A stretch of 52,906 nt of DNA from Fibrobacter succinogenes (GTDB lineage: Bacteria > Fibrobacterota > Fibrobacteria > Fibrobacterales > Fibrobacteraceae). The translations under genes were made by a program, and so were the position numbers. The DNA lies in contig CACYRP010000019.1 of the NCBI GenBank assembly GCA_902776765.1, forward strand, positions 1-52,906, written 5' to 3'. The notes under the pieces are model-generated. The model did no database searches. It had not been told where the DNA came from and was given only the letters and a program-made list of their open reading frames with translations. Below, one piece after another: positions 1 to 8,489 of the stretch (positions are counted from its first letter, which is position 1; every line of letters begins with the position of its first letter).

Positions 1-1398
1 AAAACCATTCGTATCCAAATAATCCACAAGTGCCTTTAAACGATCCTGATCTTTATTGGACATTTTATTGGACATTTTATTGGACATTTCGTATTTTTTT
101 GCCATTTTGTCACCATTCATCACCACAACATCTCCGCAGCCCTCGTGTACGGGAATATGAATCAAAATCGATAGCCTGTCTTCCGTGGTTTCAAATGTCG
201 CACGCGGAGAACCATTATTGGCAAGCTTTTCCTGGATGGTTGGGACACCTGTCGAACGTCCCTCCGTAAGTTCTAATTCCTTCAAAAAATCCCCGAGGCG
301 ACGGTTGCGGTAACGCCTGCTTTTAAGATAGTCACCCTTCTCGATTGCCGACATCGGAATACTGTGATCCGGGCCAGGGCAATTCAAGATGTCAATTCCG
401 TCGGGCTCAATAGAAATTTCCACCGGTTCATACAGGCTGTAATCCCTATGGTAAAGCGAATTCACGACAGCCTCTTCCAAAGCCTCGTAAGGATAGTTCC
501 AAAAACGCTTGGCCTCCGCGCGGCCAGCCACTTTCTGTACTGTTTCAAATAGAATATTTGTGCGCAGGTAATCCATTGTCTGCTTTATCAGCTGGGGCAC
601 ACTCCCCATGAACGTCTTTTCGGTAAAACGTTGCGGATTCCTTATTCGGCCTTCCGGAAAAACGACCACATCCACCTGCATATACTTAAAAAACTTTTCA
701 GGGTTTTCGCAGAACATCATTGCGGCCACGTTCTTGAGCATCCTGTTTTCGGTCGGTCCGGTCATCAAATCCATCTGCTCAAGTGTCTGTTCAAGCGGCT
801 GCTTAAATAAATCCTGTTCCAATTTACTATTCACTTTTGCCAAATAATCGCGTAACAACACCATCGAGATATCGGTCAGGCCAATACTTGGATTGGGCCG
901 TTCATCGAAGGGCGTGCGATTTGCCATATCACGCAACTGGTCTAGCGATTCCCCCTTCGCAACAACAGAACTTGTTCCCGAACGTATGTAATACGCCTTT
1001 TCGCATTTTCCCTTGACCGTTATGTCGGTCGGTACTGCATAAGGCCTATACGCCCCACTGGGAACCCATATTGCAAGTACCTTTTTTCCATCGATAGATT
1101 CCACGAATGTCCGTGGCTGGTAAAATGGATCGAATTTGTTGTTATAAGCAACCATATCCTTCAGGATATCGTCAATCTCACAGTCTTCTATTCCTACAAC
1201 AGGCCGTTTCGCGACGCCCCTCTCGTCCTGTTCTACGCCAACAAGAATATACCCACCGCCTAGATTTTCAAAATCATTGGCGAATGCGCAAATCGAGCGG
1301 TAGATACCAGTCGGGTTCCACCCTCTCTTGAATTCTATCCGCTCACTTTCGATACGCAGCCTGTTCAACAGGGTCTCGACATCTATAGGCATTGACAT
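1..1398 (-). CDS. AlbA_2 / HATPase_c_4 DNA-binding ATPase-like protein, 3' end outside window
   Basis: At least 466 residues are read from ATG 1398, preceded by a GGAGG site four bases away; ATG 1392 is an alternative. The frame is open to base 1, so the C-terminus is missing. The N-terminus has the AlbA_2 (Schlafen-like) pattern: RIESERIEFKRG, then ICAFAN and GGYILVGVE. A C-terminal ATPase-like region follows (EEAVVNSLYHRDY, then ISIEPDGIDILNCPGP), as in proteins often labelled RecG-like or transcriptional regulator. TEGRSTGVPTIQEKL is also typical of the family. A linker of three MSNK units then leads into what is probably a winged helix. These proteins are thought to bind nucleic acid and are common in defence islands; the exact role is unknown. 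It is the last gene of the leftward island. Confidence 0.85.
   Translation of the reverse strand, partial: MSMPIDVETLLNRLRIESERIEFKRGWNPTGIYRSICAFANDFENLGGGYILVGVEQDERGVAKRPVVGIEDCEIDDILKDMVAYNNKFDPFYQPRTFVESIDGKKVLAIWVPSGAYRPYAVPTDITVKGKCEKAYYIRSGTSSVVAKGESLDQLRDMANRTPFDERPNPSIGLTDISMVLLRDYLAKVNSKLEQDLFKQPLEQTLEQMDLMTGPTENRMLKNVAAMMFCENPEKFFKYMQVDVVVFPEGRIRNPQRFTEKTFMGSVPQLIKQTMDYLRTNILFETVQKVAGRAEAKRFWNYPYEALEEAVVNSLYHRDYSLYEPVEISIEPDGIDILNCPGPDHSIPMSAIEKGDYLKSRRYRNRRLGDFLKELELTEGRSTGVPTIQEKLANNGSPRATFETTEDRLSILIHIPVHEGCGDVVVMNGDKMAKKYEMSNKMSNKMSNKDQDRLKALVDYLDTNGF
52..87 (-). repeat. Perfect 12-bp tandem repeat (3 copies) inside the AlbA_2 gene
   Basis: Three identical copies of TTTATTGGACAT (plus strand) lie end to end. 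On the coding strand they encode MSNK three times, between the ATPase-like region and the C-terminal part. The unit is a multiple of three, so gain or loss of copies would change linker length without breaking the frame. Confidence 0.9.
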
Positions 1399-1589
1399 GC
1401 AACCTCCGTTTGGGCGCGTCAACCCCAGAAATAAAAAAGACGCATTTTCCCATTTGACGGAAAAACACGTCGGGCATTAATGTACCTATTATCCCCAAAG
1501 TTGGCAAGGGGAGTAAGGAAATTTTACAGAGTGAACTATTCCTAACGCAAAAAGTGTATATTAGAATCTAGCTGTCAAGGAGTCTCGCA

Positions 1590-1763
1590 ATGACCCAAAA
1601 ACTCTGGAGCAAATGCAAAAAGTGCGGCAGCGACAAACCCGAAGACACCGAAAAACTTTGCGGGTAGTGCAAGGCAAAGCGTCGGCAATTCTGGAGCGAC
1701 CTCAAGAAAGGTCGGCGGCGTAGCCGCTGGCGCATTGCTGGCGGGAAGATGAGGAAGAAATAA
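1590..1763 (+). pseudogene. Small zinc-ribbon protein gene interrupted by an in-frame TAG
   Basis: An ATG with an AGGAG site seven bases upstream opens a 57-codon frame with TAG at codon 26 (1665-1667) and TAA at 1761. Upstream are C9xxC12; the stop falls inside the second pair, C24-G-stop-C27. The tail after the stop is strongly basic (KAKRRQFWSDLKKGRRR), as expected of a small zinc ribbon. The frame continues sensibly on both sides, so this is probably one gene with a nonsense mutation (TGG or CAG to TAG would do), or a sequencing error. It runs against the flanking defence genes. The rest of 1399-1782 is an AT-rich gap; AGTGTATATTAG near 1553 could hold its -10 box. Confidence 0.5.
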
Positions 1764-1782
1764 AAGACTACGTCTCTATTTT

Positions 1783-2817
1783 TTATCTTCGTATAAACTC
1801 ACGAGCGATGTCATTAAGGCAAGTCTTGATCTGAGTAAAATCTACATTCAAGTCCAGGCTCTTCACGCTTATTTTATTCCCGCTCATCATGTAATCATGG
1901 TTCGGTTGAATTTGTTCGTCCGTTTTTGCATACAGAAGCATTCCCGAAACCTTATGCGGCCTGCCTTGAAGTTCGGTTTCTTTATTCTTCACATACGTAA
2001 AAATCTGGTACATGTTCGCGGAATGCCACGTATGCGAATCAAATTTCGACTGAGTGACGGAACTATACCATTTAGTATCTATAATCAACACGGATTCATC
2101 AAGTTGCAGCATGATGTCCGTTTTCATAGTCGGGAGCCGATCGTCAAAATCATCGTCCAAAGCCCACTGAATTTCGGAAGCGGAAACTTTCAATCCAGGA
2201 TATTCCCTTCTGTAAAACTCAAGCACGAATTTTTCATACAATCGGCTCATGCGTTGTTCATCCAGGCAATCCCGCAATTTCATACAGCCATTCGATTGAG
2301 TCTGAAGCAACCCTTTCACCACTAACTGACAAATTCCGAGAAGCATCCTATAATGGAGATTGTTCCGATTGAACTTTAAATCCCAATTAATCTTATAAAC
2401 ATCGATTTCGTCTATCTCCCGGAAGAAGCATAGCAGTTTTCTCAGCTTTTTCTTTCGCTCCAAGGACACATCTGCTTTTAGCAAAAGAATCATCGTGGAT
2501 TTCAGGATTTTATTCTGATACTCATTCGGGGAAAAATCATCATATTCACAGACAACTTCCCTTTTTATCAGGGCATTTTCCTTGATGGTTGCCGAGAGGT
2601 TTATTTTCCCCTTCACGCTCAGAATAGAATTCTGTACACCTATGTAACTTCGACTCAAACCACGACTCAAAAGACTGGAAACGCCTTTAATCAAAATGGC
2701 CGCAAATAAATCCGACGCGTTTTCAAAAGATTCCGTTGACACGCTTTTGTAACAGCCTTCGTTCAATATCTTGAAGGCATACGAAAGCATGTAATATATG
2801 TTTTTTACAGGAATCAT
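1783..2817 (-). CDS. mcrC: McrC-like nuclease subunit of a McrBC restriction system
   Basis: 344 residues. The N-terminal half has the McrC pattern (MIPVKNIYYMLSYAF, then GVSSLLSRGLSRSY and the ICEYDDFSPNEYQNKILK-like stretch, here VCEYDDFSPNEYQNK). The C-terminal PD-(D/E)xK nuclease core is seen as KTDIMLQLDE followed by VLIIDTKWY, where the Asp and the DTK lysine are the expected catalytic residues. In McrBC, McrC cuts DNA when driven by the McrB GTPase, usually at modified cytosines. The start codon overlaps the mcrB stop by four bases (ATGA), so the two are translationally coupled. The modification recognised here is not known. Confidence 0.9.
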   Translation of the reverse strand: MIPVKNIYYMLSYAFKILNEGCYKSVSTESFENASDLFAAILIKGVSSLLSRGLSRSYIGVQNSILSVKGKINLSATIKENALIKREVVCEYDDFSPNEYQNKILKSTMILLLKADVSLERKKKLRKLLCFFREIDEIDVYKINWDLKFNRNNLHYRMLLGICQLVVKGLLQTQSNGCMKLRDCLDEQRMSRLYEKFVLEFYRREYPGLKVSASEIQWALDDDFDDRLPTMKTDIMLQLDESVLIIDTKWYSSVTQSKFDSHTWHSANMYQIFTYVKNKETELQGRPHKVSGMLLYAKTDEQIQPNHDYMMSGNKISVKSLDLNVDFTQIKTCLNDIAREFIRR

Positions 2818-4958
2818 CTTATTGAATTTCTCAGTTGCTCACTCCAGTTATTCACATTATCGGGTTCATCAAACCAGTATTCTTCTAACAATGGGATAAT
2901 TTCATATTCAATAATGGCATCCAAACTTGTTTCGCTGATACCTTCCGGGGTCAAACCGCAAAAATAGCTATGTCCTATACAAAAACCTTTTCCTAACGAA
3001 GAATCCGTTTTTATCGCAGCATTCAGACGCTTGACACATGAAATAAGTTTATTGAACAAGGGGTTGTCCAATCTCGCCTGATATTCTTTGAAACCTTTAG
3101 ATTCAAAGGCGGGCTTGATTTCGTAAAACGCAAAACGGCGACGCAAGGCATAGTCCAAAATCGCCAAACTTCTATCGGCCGTATTCATCATACCGATGAT
3201 AAACACATTCTTTGGAATAGTGAACTGTTCATTTTTATACATAAGGCGAATTTTTTCACCATGCTTGTCTTTTTCCAGAAGCATGAAAAGTTCACCAAAT
3301 ATCTTGCTGATATTCCCGCGATTGATTTCGTCAATTATGAAAAAATATTTGTTGCCGTCATCGTCTTCCGCCTTTTTACAAAAATCATAGAAGGCTCCGT
3401 ATTTTATTTCAAACGGTTTATCACCTGATTCCGTTGGACGATAGCCCATAATAAAATCTTCGTAGGAATAACTTTGATGGAATTGAATCAGCTGAACGCG
3501 ATTTTCATCCCTCTCCCCAATAATCGAATAGGCCAAACGTTTGGCAATGAAAGTTTTGCCGACACCGGGAGCACCCTGCAAAATAATGTTTTGCTTGCGC
3601 TCCAGCAAATTGCAAACCAAGTCGTACTCGGCTTCGTCCATATACGCTTCGTTCAAGAAATCGACCGATGTATAAGGCGATGCAATCTTAGACTGTTCAA
3701 TCTCTGGACCAGATACATCAATGCCATAAAGTTCCTTCAACTGATTGACGAATTCACTATAATCAGTCACCTTCGTCAACATTTTTTGCGCAAACTTGTC
3801 CGGAGATTCTTTTTCTTCGTTGACTTTCCATTCCACCTTTCGGATGTTTCTATAGCTAGATTCATCCCGGCCAGCATCATACAAATAATCCGACTGGACA
3901 ACTCCCCATCCGAGAATTTTCTTCGTCCCCTTCTTTACAAAAACGATGTCGCCAACCTTCATTTCGTTGGCAAACTGCCAAGACGCAAGAGTATCGTTTT
4001 TAAAAGATTGAGATGACTTTCCTTTTTCTTGGAGGACCTTTCTGATATCTTCTTTTGTCTTATACTGACGAATATCTCCAAGTTCATTGCAGCCAATCCC
4101 CATGATTCCATTCTTGTAGAAATCATCCCACAGACGGGCGTTTTCTCCGGGCGCATAAGTCCAGTAGTTCACACCGTCATTCTGCGGAGGTACATCATTT
4201 CCGTCGTCACCCGCAATTATTGCATTGACCTCTTCTGAATATTGATAAGCATCATCAGAAAATTCCATAAAAGACTGTCCACGAGCTTTCAAGAAGTCCC
4301 TGATTTTCTCTATTGTTTGCAAATACAACAAGGCGGAGAATTTTTGACCATACAAAGGCAGCGTCTTCACGAAATCGTCCGGCAATCTATTCGCTTCAAA
4401 AATGTACCAATGATTTCGACTATCCAAGTTCAGATAGGTTTCCGGTGCAATCCAATACAGACCCATCGTCACCTTTCCGAACGCGTTAAATCGCATATTG
4501 ACGGCAGAATCAATCAATGTCAGAAGTTCAGCTCTTTTCGCTTCATCATTAGAATCCGCATAGGACAAGGCGACTTCAAACAACTTCCACAAAAGAGAAA
4601 TGTTGGGAGTATCGTCTTCTTCAAAAGGGTGAAAGACCGCATTCAAAGGCATAATGACAGGAATTCCCAACAACGACTGAGGAACCGCAGCCGAGATGTT
4701 CCACTTTTGAGCAAGGCCAGTCATTATCTTTATGCGAGTTTCCGGCAAGGCCCTCTTGTTGAAAAGGCCGAAAACGGTAAACGGATCAATATCCGTCGCA
4801 TCATTTCGTTTGTTCAGTTTAGAAAGAGCGAGACCGATAGAGGCGAAGACCTCCTTTATCTCCGCAACAAGAGTTGCCCTGTTATCTTTATAAGACAACA
4901 GTTTCTGTGCGACTTCCCGATAAAAAGGAACCCAATCAAAATTCAACGATTCTGCCAT
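2814..4958 (-). CDS. mcrB: McrB-like AAA+ GTPase with EVE-type domain
   Basis: 714 residues from ATG 4958, after an AAGGAGG site. Residues 1 to about 250 are an uncharacterised McrB-type N-terminus. Residues about 265-400 look like an EVE (PUA-like) domain: YWTYAPGENARLWDDF, then GIMGIGCNELGDI and MKVGDIVFVKKG. EVE domains bind modified bases and would act as the target sensor. The AAA+ motor follows: Walker A GAPGVGKT near residue 460, Walker B FFIIDEINRGN near 545, and the McrB signature MMNTADRS near 594. In the complex it hydrolyses GTP and moves along DNA to activate McrC. The 92-base gap behind the DUF4062 gene is AT-rich and may hold its own promoter. Confidence 0.9.
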   Translation of the reverse strand: MAESLNFDWVPFYREVAQKLLSYKDNRATLVAEIKEVFASIGLALSKLNKRNDATDIDPFTVFGLFNKRALPETRIKIMTGLAQKWNISAAVPQSLLGIPVIMPLNAVFHPFEEDDTPNISLLWKLFEVALSYADSNDEAKRAELLTLIDSAVNMRFNAFGKVTMGLYWIAPETYLNLDSRNHWYIFEANRLPDDFVKTLPLYGQKFSALLYLQTIEKIRDFLKARGQSFMEFSDDAYQYSEEVNAIIAGDDGNDVPPQNDGVNYWTYAPGENARLWDDFYKNGIMGIGCNELGDIRQYKTKEDIRKVLQEKGKSSQSFKNDTLASWQFANEMKVGDIVFVKKGTKKILGWGVVQSDYLYDAGRDESSYRNIRKVEWKVNEEKESPDKFAQKMLTKVTDYSEFVNQLKELYGIDVSGPEIEQSKIASPYTSVDFLNEAYMDEAEYDLVCNLLERKQNIILQGAPGVGKTFIAKRLAYSIIGERDENRVQLIQFHQSYSYEDFIMGYRPTESGDKPFEIKYGAFYDFCKKAEDDDGNKYFFIIDEINRGNISKIFGELFMLLEKDKHGEKIRLMYKNEQFTIPKNVFIIGMMNTADRSLAILDYALRRRFAFYEIKPAFESKGFKEYQARLDNPLFNKLISCVKRLNAAIKTDSSLGKGFCIGHSYFCGLTPEGISETSLDAIIEYEIIPLLEEYWFDEPDNVNNWSEQLRNSIR

Positions 4959-5050
4959 AAGGCCTCCTTACTATGTAAATGTCTAGAGTTTTTCATATAT
5001 CACGGTTAGACATACATTTTTACTAAGACATGTTTTAATATTTTATTGTA

Positions 5051-5842
5051 TTATTTGATTGCTTCGCAAACCCGATAACCAGCTGCAGTCAACTCAAATA
5101 ATTCACGTTTCAAACTTGTTGGTTTAATTAAACCTTTAATTTCAAGATTTTCAATAGCTTCTTCTATTTCGGCTAACATTCTTCGGTCATTAATATTATA
5201 ACCACCAACATTCACACCACCTAACATTTTTACATACGCAAGATGATTCTTTTCACGCATAATCGTTAGCAATTGCGTTTCTATTTTTGAAAATGTCATT
5301 TTTTCATCATTGGGTTCCTTTTGAATAACTGGACCTGTTTCTAGCTCATTTGCAATCAATTGTATTTCGTCTTTTAATAATTGCTCAAATTCATCTTCTG
5401 TAGAAACCTCTTTATAAAAAGTATTCCCCTGAATGGATCTTTTATAATCCTGTAATTTTTTATACTGTTCAGAGTCTACTTTTTCCAAATCAACTTTCTT
5501 TTTACTAAAATAAATAAGAGCTTTCTTTCCATTTTGTATATGTCGTGATATTTCCTCAACGGAGCCGCTTGAATATTCTGTTGTTGGCGAGCCTAGTTTT
5601 GTCCAAAAAATTGCAATGATTAAATCAGCCTGTTCTAACAATTGGTGATTTAAACTTTCTTGAGGATGTTGGCCCGAATCAGCATGAGCATTGAAATCAT
5701 ACCCTAAAACAGAAAAAACAATATTATGATATCGAGAATTTATTTCATTCCACCGATATAAAACTTGTTTTGCAATCGTACGTTCTTCTTGAACATCCGA
5801 AGGTGAAACAATCATAACATTATAACAATTAGCTTGGAACAT
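5051..5842 (-). CDS. DUF4062 domain protein with C-terminal winged-helix-like region
   Basis: 263 residues from ATG 5842, with AGGAG about eight bases upstream. The N-terminal ~125 residues fit DUF4062: NVMIVSPSDVQEERTI, LGYDFNAHADSGQHPQE, and ADLIIAIFWTKLGSPT followed by the SGSVEEI stretch. DUF4062 is distantly related to TIR-type domains and occurs in predicted conflict proteins; I see no proof of NAD hydrolysis here. After a charged linker, residues about 180-263 look like a winged helix (IETQLLTIMREK, then ALENLEIKGLIKP-like text, here IENLEIKGLIKPTS). The gene is very AT-rich, like the ABC-3C genes upstream of it, and unlike hsdR/hsdM. It lies 41 bases after the ABC ATPase gene, so it may be an extra component of that system or a separate one. 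Confidence 0.75.
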   Translation of the reverse strand: MFQANCYNVMIVSPSDVQEERTIAKQVLYRWNEINSRYHNIVFSVLGYDFNAHADSGQHPQESLNHQLLEQADLIIAIFWTKLGSPTTEYSSGSVEEISRHIQNGKKALIYFSKKKVDLEKVDSEQYKKLQDYKRSIQGNTFYKEVSTEDEFEQLLKDEIQLIANELETGPVIQKEPNDEKMTFSKIETQLLTIMREKNHLAYVKMLGGVNVGGYNINDRRMLAEIEEAIENLEIKGLIKPTSLKRELFELTAAGYRVCEAIK

Positions 5843-5883
5843 TTCATATCTCCTTTAAATTTTTAGCACATTTCCGTTTACAG

Positions 5884-7500
5884 TTATTTATCACTCCAGG
5901 AATAGCCGAATAATTCATTCCCTCCTGCGGATAATTCAATTACCTTATTTTCGGTTAAAATTTTCTGTGATTCTTTCGTATATGAAGACACCTTATCCAA
6001 AGCAATAAATACTTGTTTTGCTGATTGCTGATATTGTAATAAAAGTTTCTCTATAGGCATATCTGCAATTTGCTTCAAAAGACAAGAGTCATGTATTAAA
6101 GCAGGCAAGTCCGTCATACTAAGGATGCTTAAATCATAAATAATCAAATTTTTAAAAGATGTTCCTGTTCCGGTGTCATCAGGAGTATAAAATTCATAGT
6201 TATTTTCGGTAAAAGAAAACGTTGGCGCTTTCTTTTTTCCATTGTATATTACATTATTTATTTCACTAATTCTGCCATTTAAAGTGACATTCATCTCTTG
6301 GATTTTATTATCTTTTTCTTTTTGGTAATTTTCATGCGCAATTATTTTTTCATTTTTTAGAACAGAATAATTTTCATTAGCAGAAAGTTTTCTTTCTAAA
6401 TCAGTATATGAATTTTGCAGAACAGCATATTTTTTCAAAATTATTGAGGATACATTTGAGATAGAACTCACGTCCTTCATAGAATTGAGAATCTCAGAAA
6501 TACGAATTTGAGCAGAAGAAACAAGATGCTCTAAACGCAATCTTTCCCCCTTTATCTCTTCATTTAAAACATTGCTTAATTTTTTATGAAAACTCTGTAT
6601 TTCATCAATACCGCGAATATTTGCATTAGGAAAGTATTTTTGTAAGGAGGTCAAATCGTTTGCTTTTACAGATTGGTCACCATTTGATATGTCTTTTAGG
6701 GTCTTTAATTGCGATTCATATCGTGCTTTTTGTCTTTTCGCAATTGAAAGTTCTTTGCGCATAACAACAATAGAATCGACTTTTTCCGTTTCTAGATCAG
6801 AAACATTAGCAGCAGCTTGTTGTTCTAATAGTTCTATTTCCTTTTTTAATTGATCCATTTCGAGACGCATTTTTTCCAAATCTCGCTTATTCATTCTTTG
6901 CGGAAGAAACTCATATTTTTGAGCATTCTTAAAAATTTCAAGTTTTTCGTTTTTTACTTTATATACTTCTTCAAATTTTTTCACATCATCATAGAAATTC
7001 AATATTTTCAACAAAGCTTTCACAGCATCACGTGAAGGTTCTTTGTTTACCACATCTAATGGCCGTTTTTCATTTAGGTTCTCCTTTCCATAAACACGGA
7101 AAAATCGGTTTACCATATCTCGAAATGACATATGTTCTGATTTTATACCATATTTTTCCTTCAGCCATTCAGTATATTTAGATCGAGTCAGCTCTCCTTT
7201 TATTTCATACTTTTCGTCACATTCATAAATTCTTTCGGAGTCTTCATTAATTCTGCAAAAAAAGAATTTCTTTCCATTAAATTCAAAACAGAAATTAATT
7301 TGGTGTGGACCAATATTGCGAAAAACATCCGTTGATTTCGTCAAATAGTCGTTACCGCCAAAAACATAATCAATAATCATTAAAAGGGTCGATTTTCCGA
7401 TTGAATTAGATCCTCGCTCATCACCGAGTACAACATTTAAACCTTGATGGAAGGTTATCTTTTTCTGATGAAACTTTTCACAATAGATTTCACAGAGCAT
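5884..7500 (-). CDS. ABC-3C system SMC-like ATPase (DUF2326)
   Basis: 538 residues if started at ATG 7500, which has AGGAG eight bases upstream; ATG 7524 is in frame but less well placed. The N-terminus is an SMC/RecF-type half ABC ATPase whose Walker A is GSNSIGKST at residues 30-38, a form typical of DUF2326 proteins. The middle (about 160-390) is rich in K, E, L and Q with heptad character, a probable coiled coil. The C-terminal part fits DUF2326: FYTPDDTGTGTSFKNLIIYD, then LPALIHDS and KQVFIALDKVSS. In ABC-3C systems this ATPase is thought to sense invading DNA or a replication state and to license the partner effector. Its start overlaps the MC6 gene by 11 bases. It is strongly AT-rich. 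Confidence 0.85.
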   Translation of the reverse strand: MLCEIYCEKFHQKKITFHQGLNVVLGDERGSNSIGKSTLLMIIDYVFGGNDYLTKSTDVFRNIGPHQINFCFEFNGKKFFFCRINEDSERIYECDEKYEIKGELTRSKYTEWLKEKYGIKSEHMSFRDMVNRFFRVYGKENLNEKRPLDVVNKEPSRDAVKALLKILNFYDDVKKFEEVYKVKNEKLEIFKNAQKYEFLPQRMNKRDLEKMRLEMDQLKKEIELLEQQAAANVSDLETEKVDSIVVMRKELSIAKRQKARYESQLKTLKDISNGDQSVKANDLTSLQKYFPNANIRGIDEIQSFHKKLSNVLNEEIKGERLRLEHLVSSAQIRISEILNSMKDVSSISNVSSIILKKYAVLQNSYTDLERKLSANENYSVLKNEKIIAHENYQKEKDNKIQEMNVTLNGRISEINNVIYNGKKKAPTFSFTENNYEFYTPDDTGTGTSFKNLIIYDLSILSMTDLPALIHDSCLLKQIADMPIEKLLLQYQQSAKQVFIALDKVSSYTKESQKILTENKVIELSAGGNELFGYSWSDK

Positions 7501-7720
7501 ATACAAGAACTCCTTTTTCTTCATCTAAATTTATCGCATGAACCGCATATAAGCCAGCAATGGTATCCATCCAATCAATAGTCGAAGGAAAAAAATTTAT
7601 AGTATCCTGGTACAATTCATAAATTTTTTTTTCTTTTTCCTTTTCCAAACAATTTAAAATAATTGGGAAAAAGATTAGTACAGATTCTTCAATTGGGAAA
7701 ATTTTACTCGGCAATTTCAC
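7490..7720 (-). CDS. ABC-3C system middle component MC6
   Basis: About 76 residues. I start it at GTG 7720, which has GAGG six bases upstream, rather than ATG 7756, which would add twelve residues buried in the previous gene. The sequence (VKLPSKIFPIEESVLIFFP near the start, STIDWMDTIAGLYAVHAI near the end) and its size match the small middle-component proteins of ABC-3C systems, class MC6, which sit between effector and ATPase genes and are believed to bridge the two proteins. It overlaps the HNH gene by 17 bases and the ATPase gene by 11, so all three are probably translated together. The family call rests on context and pattern. Confidence 0.7.
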   Translation of the reverse strand: MKLPSKIFPIEESVLIFFPIILNCLEKEKEKKIYELYQDTINFFPSTIDWMDTIAGLYAVHAINLDEEKGVLVYAL

Positions 7721-8486
7721 GAAAGACCTCACAATCTTGAACAAAGAACGACACAATAGCTTCGCATGCTTCTATTGTAGAATTATGCGTTTTAGACTGC
7801 AACCATTTAGTTAAATGATTAAATATATCTTTTTTATCATTCGTCTTTTTTTCTGCTTGTAAAAAAGCTGTTTTAATTTGGGAGGCAACTACATCAAAAT
7901 TCATTTTACCTTGACTGTTCAACGCCTTGAATTGAGCTTGAATAAATAAAAAATACTGAGAAACATACATTTCTACTTTGTGTTTTAAAAGTAAATTTGT
8001 ATTGTCAATTTTCTTTGATATTTTCAATGCATTAATTTCTAGTTCTATCACATCTCCTTTTATATTAACCAATGCATTTATCACATCAGAAATATCATCC
8101 TCTATTACTTGATTAGACAACATTGTTTTGGTTTCATATGATTTCAACAAGTCTTTCTTTATGTTTAATATTCTTAAATATTCCTCTCTTGTTTTATGAT
8201 AATCATAAATTCCATGGCATTCTTTACATAAAGCTATTTTATTTTCAAAACTTTCAGAATCGTTTCCCAACCTTTCAACATCTTTTAGGATTTCTTTTTC
8301 TATATCAAGAGGACTATTGGGATAAATATGGGCAATTTGATAAAGCTTAACTGTTTCACTGTTTTTCTCCCCAAGCAATTTTTTCCCGCATAATGGACAA
8401 AGTCCACCAACTTCAAGAAGATACTTAGAATCTTCATTAGGCGTAGGGATCTTTCGTTCCTTCAAATATTCATCTTTTTCAGCCAT
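7704..8486 (-). CDS. HNH-type effector of the ABC-3C system
   Basis: 260 residues. The N-terminal part holds an HNH/zinc module: C30PLC33, then the AHIYP histidine H53, N82 in ENKIALC, and C87xxC90-H91. This fits an HNH endonuclease with a zinc-binding knuckle, so the likely action is DNA cutting or nicking. Residues about 110-260 are helical and match no enzyme I know; in ABC-3C effectors the C-terminal domain contacts the other two components. The ATG lies three bases after the hsdS stop, and its ribosome site (GGAGGG) is made from the last codons of hsdS. That links the ABC-3C genes tightly to the restriction operon. Confidence 0.8.
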   Translation of the reverse strand: MAEKDEYLKERKIPTPNEDSKYLLEVGGLCPLCGKKLLGEKNSETVKLYQIAHIYPNSPLDIEKEILKDVERLGNDSESFENKIALCKECHGIYDYHKTREEYLRILNIKKDLLKSYETKTMLSNQVIEDDISDVINALVNIKGDVIELEINALKISKKIDNTNLLLKHKVEMYVSQYFLFIQAQFKALNSQGKMNFDVVASQIKTAFLQAEKKTNDKKDIFNHLTKWLQSKTHNSTIEACEAIVSFFVQDCEVFREIAE

Positions 8487-8489
8487 TCT

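Noticed and set aside
52..87. CRISPR-like array
   Set aside because: Units are 12 bases with no spacers and lie in frame inside a gene.
5884..7500. RecN or SbcC repair ATPase
   Set aside because: The GSNSIGKST Walker A, the DUF2326 end and the MC6/HNH neighbours fit ABC-3C better.
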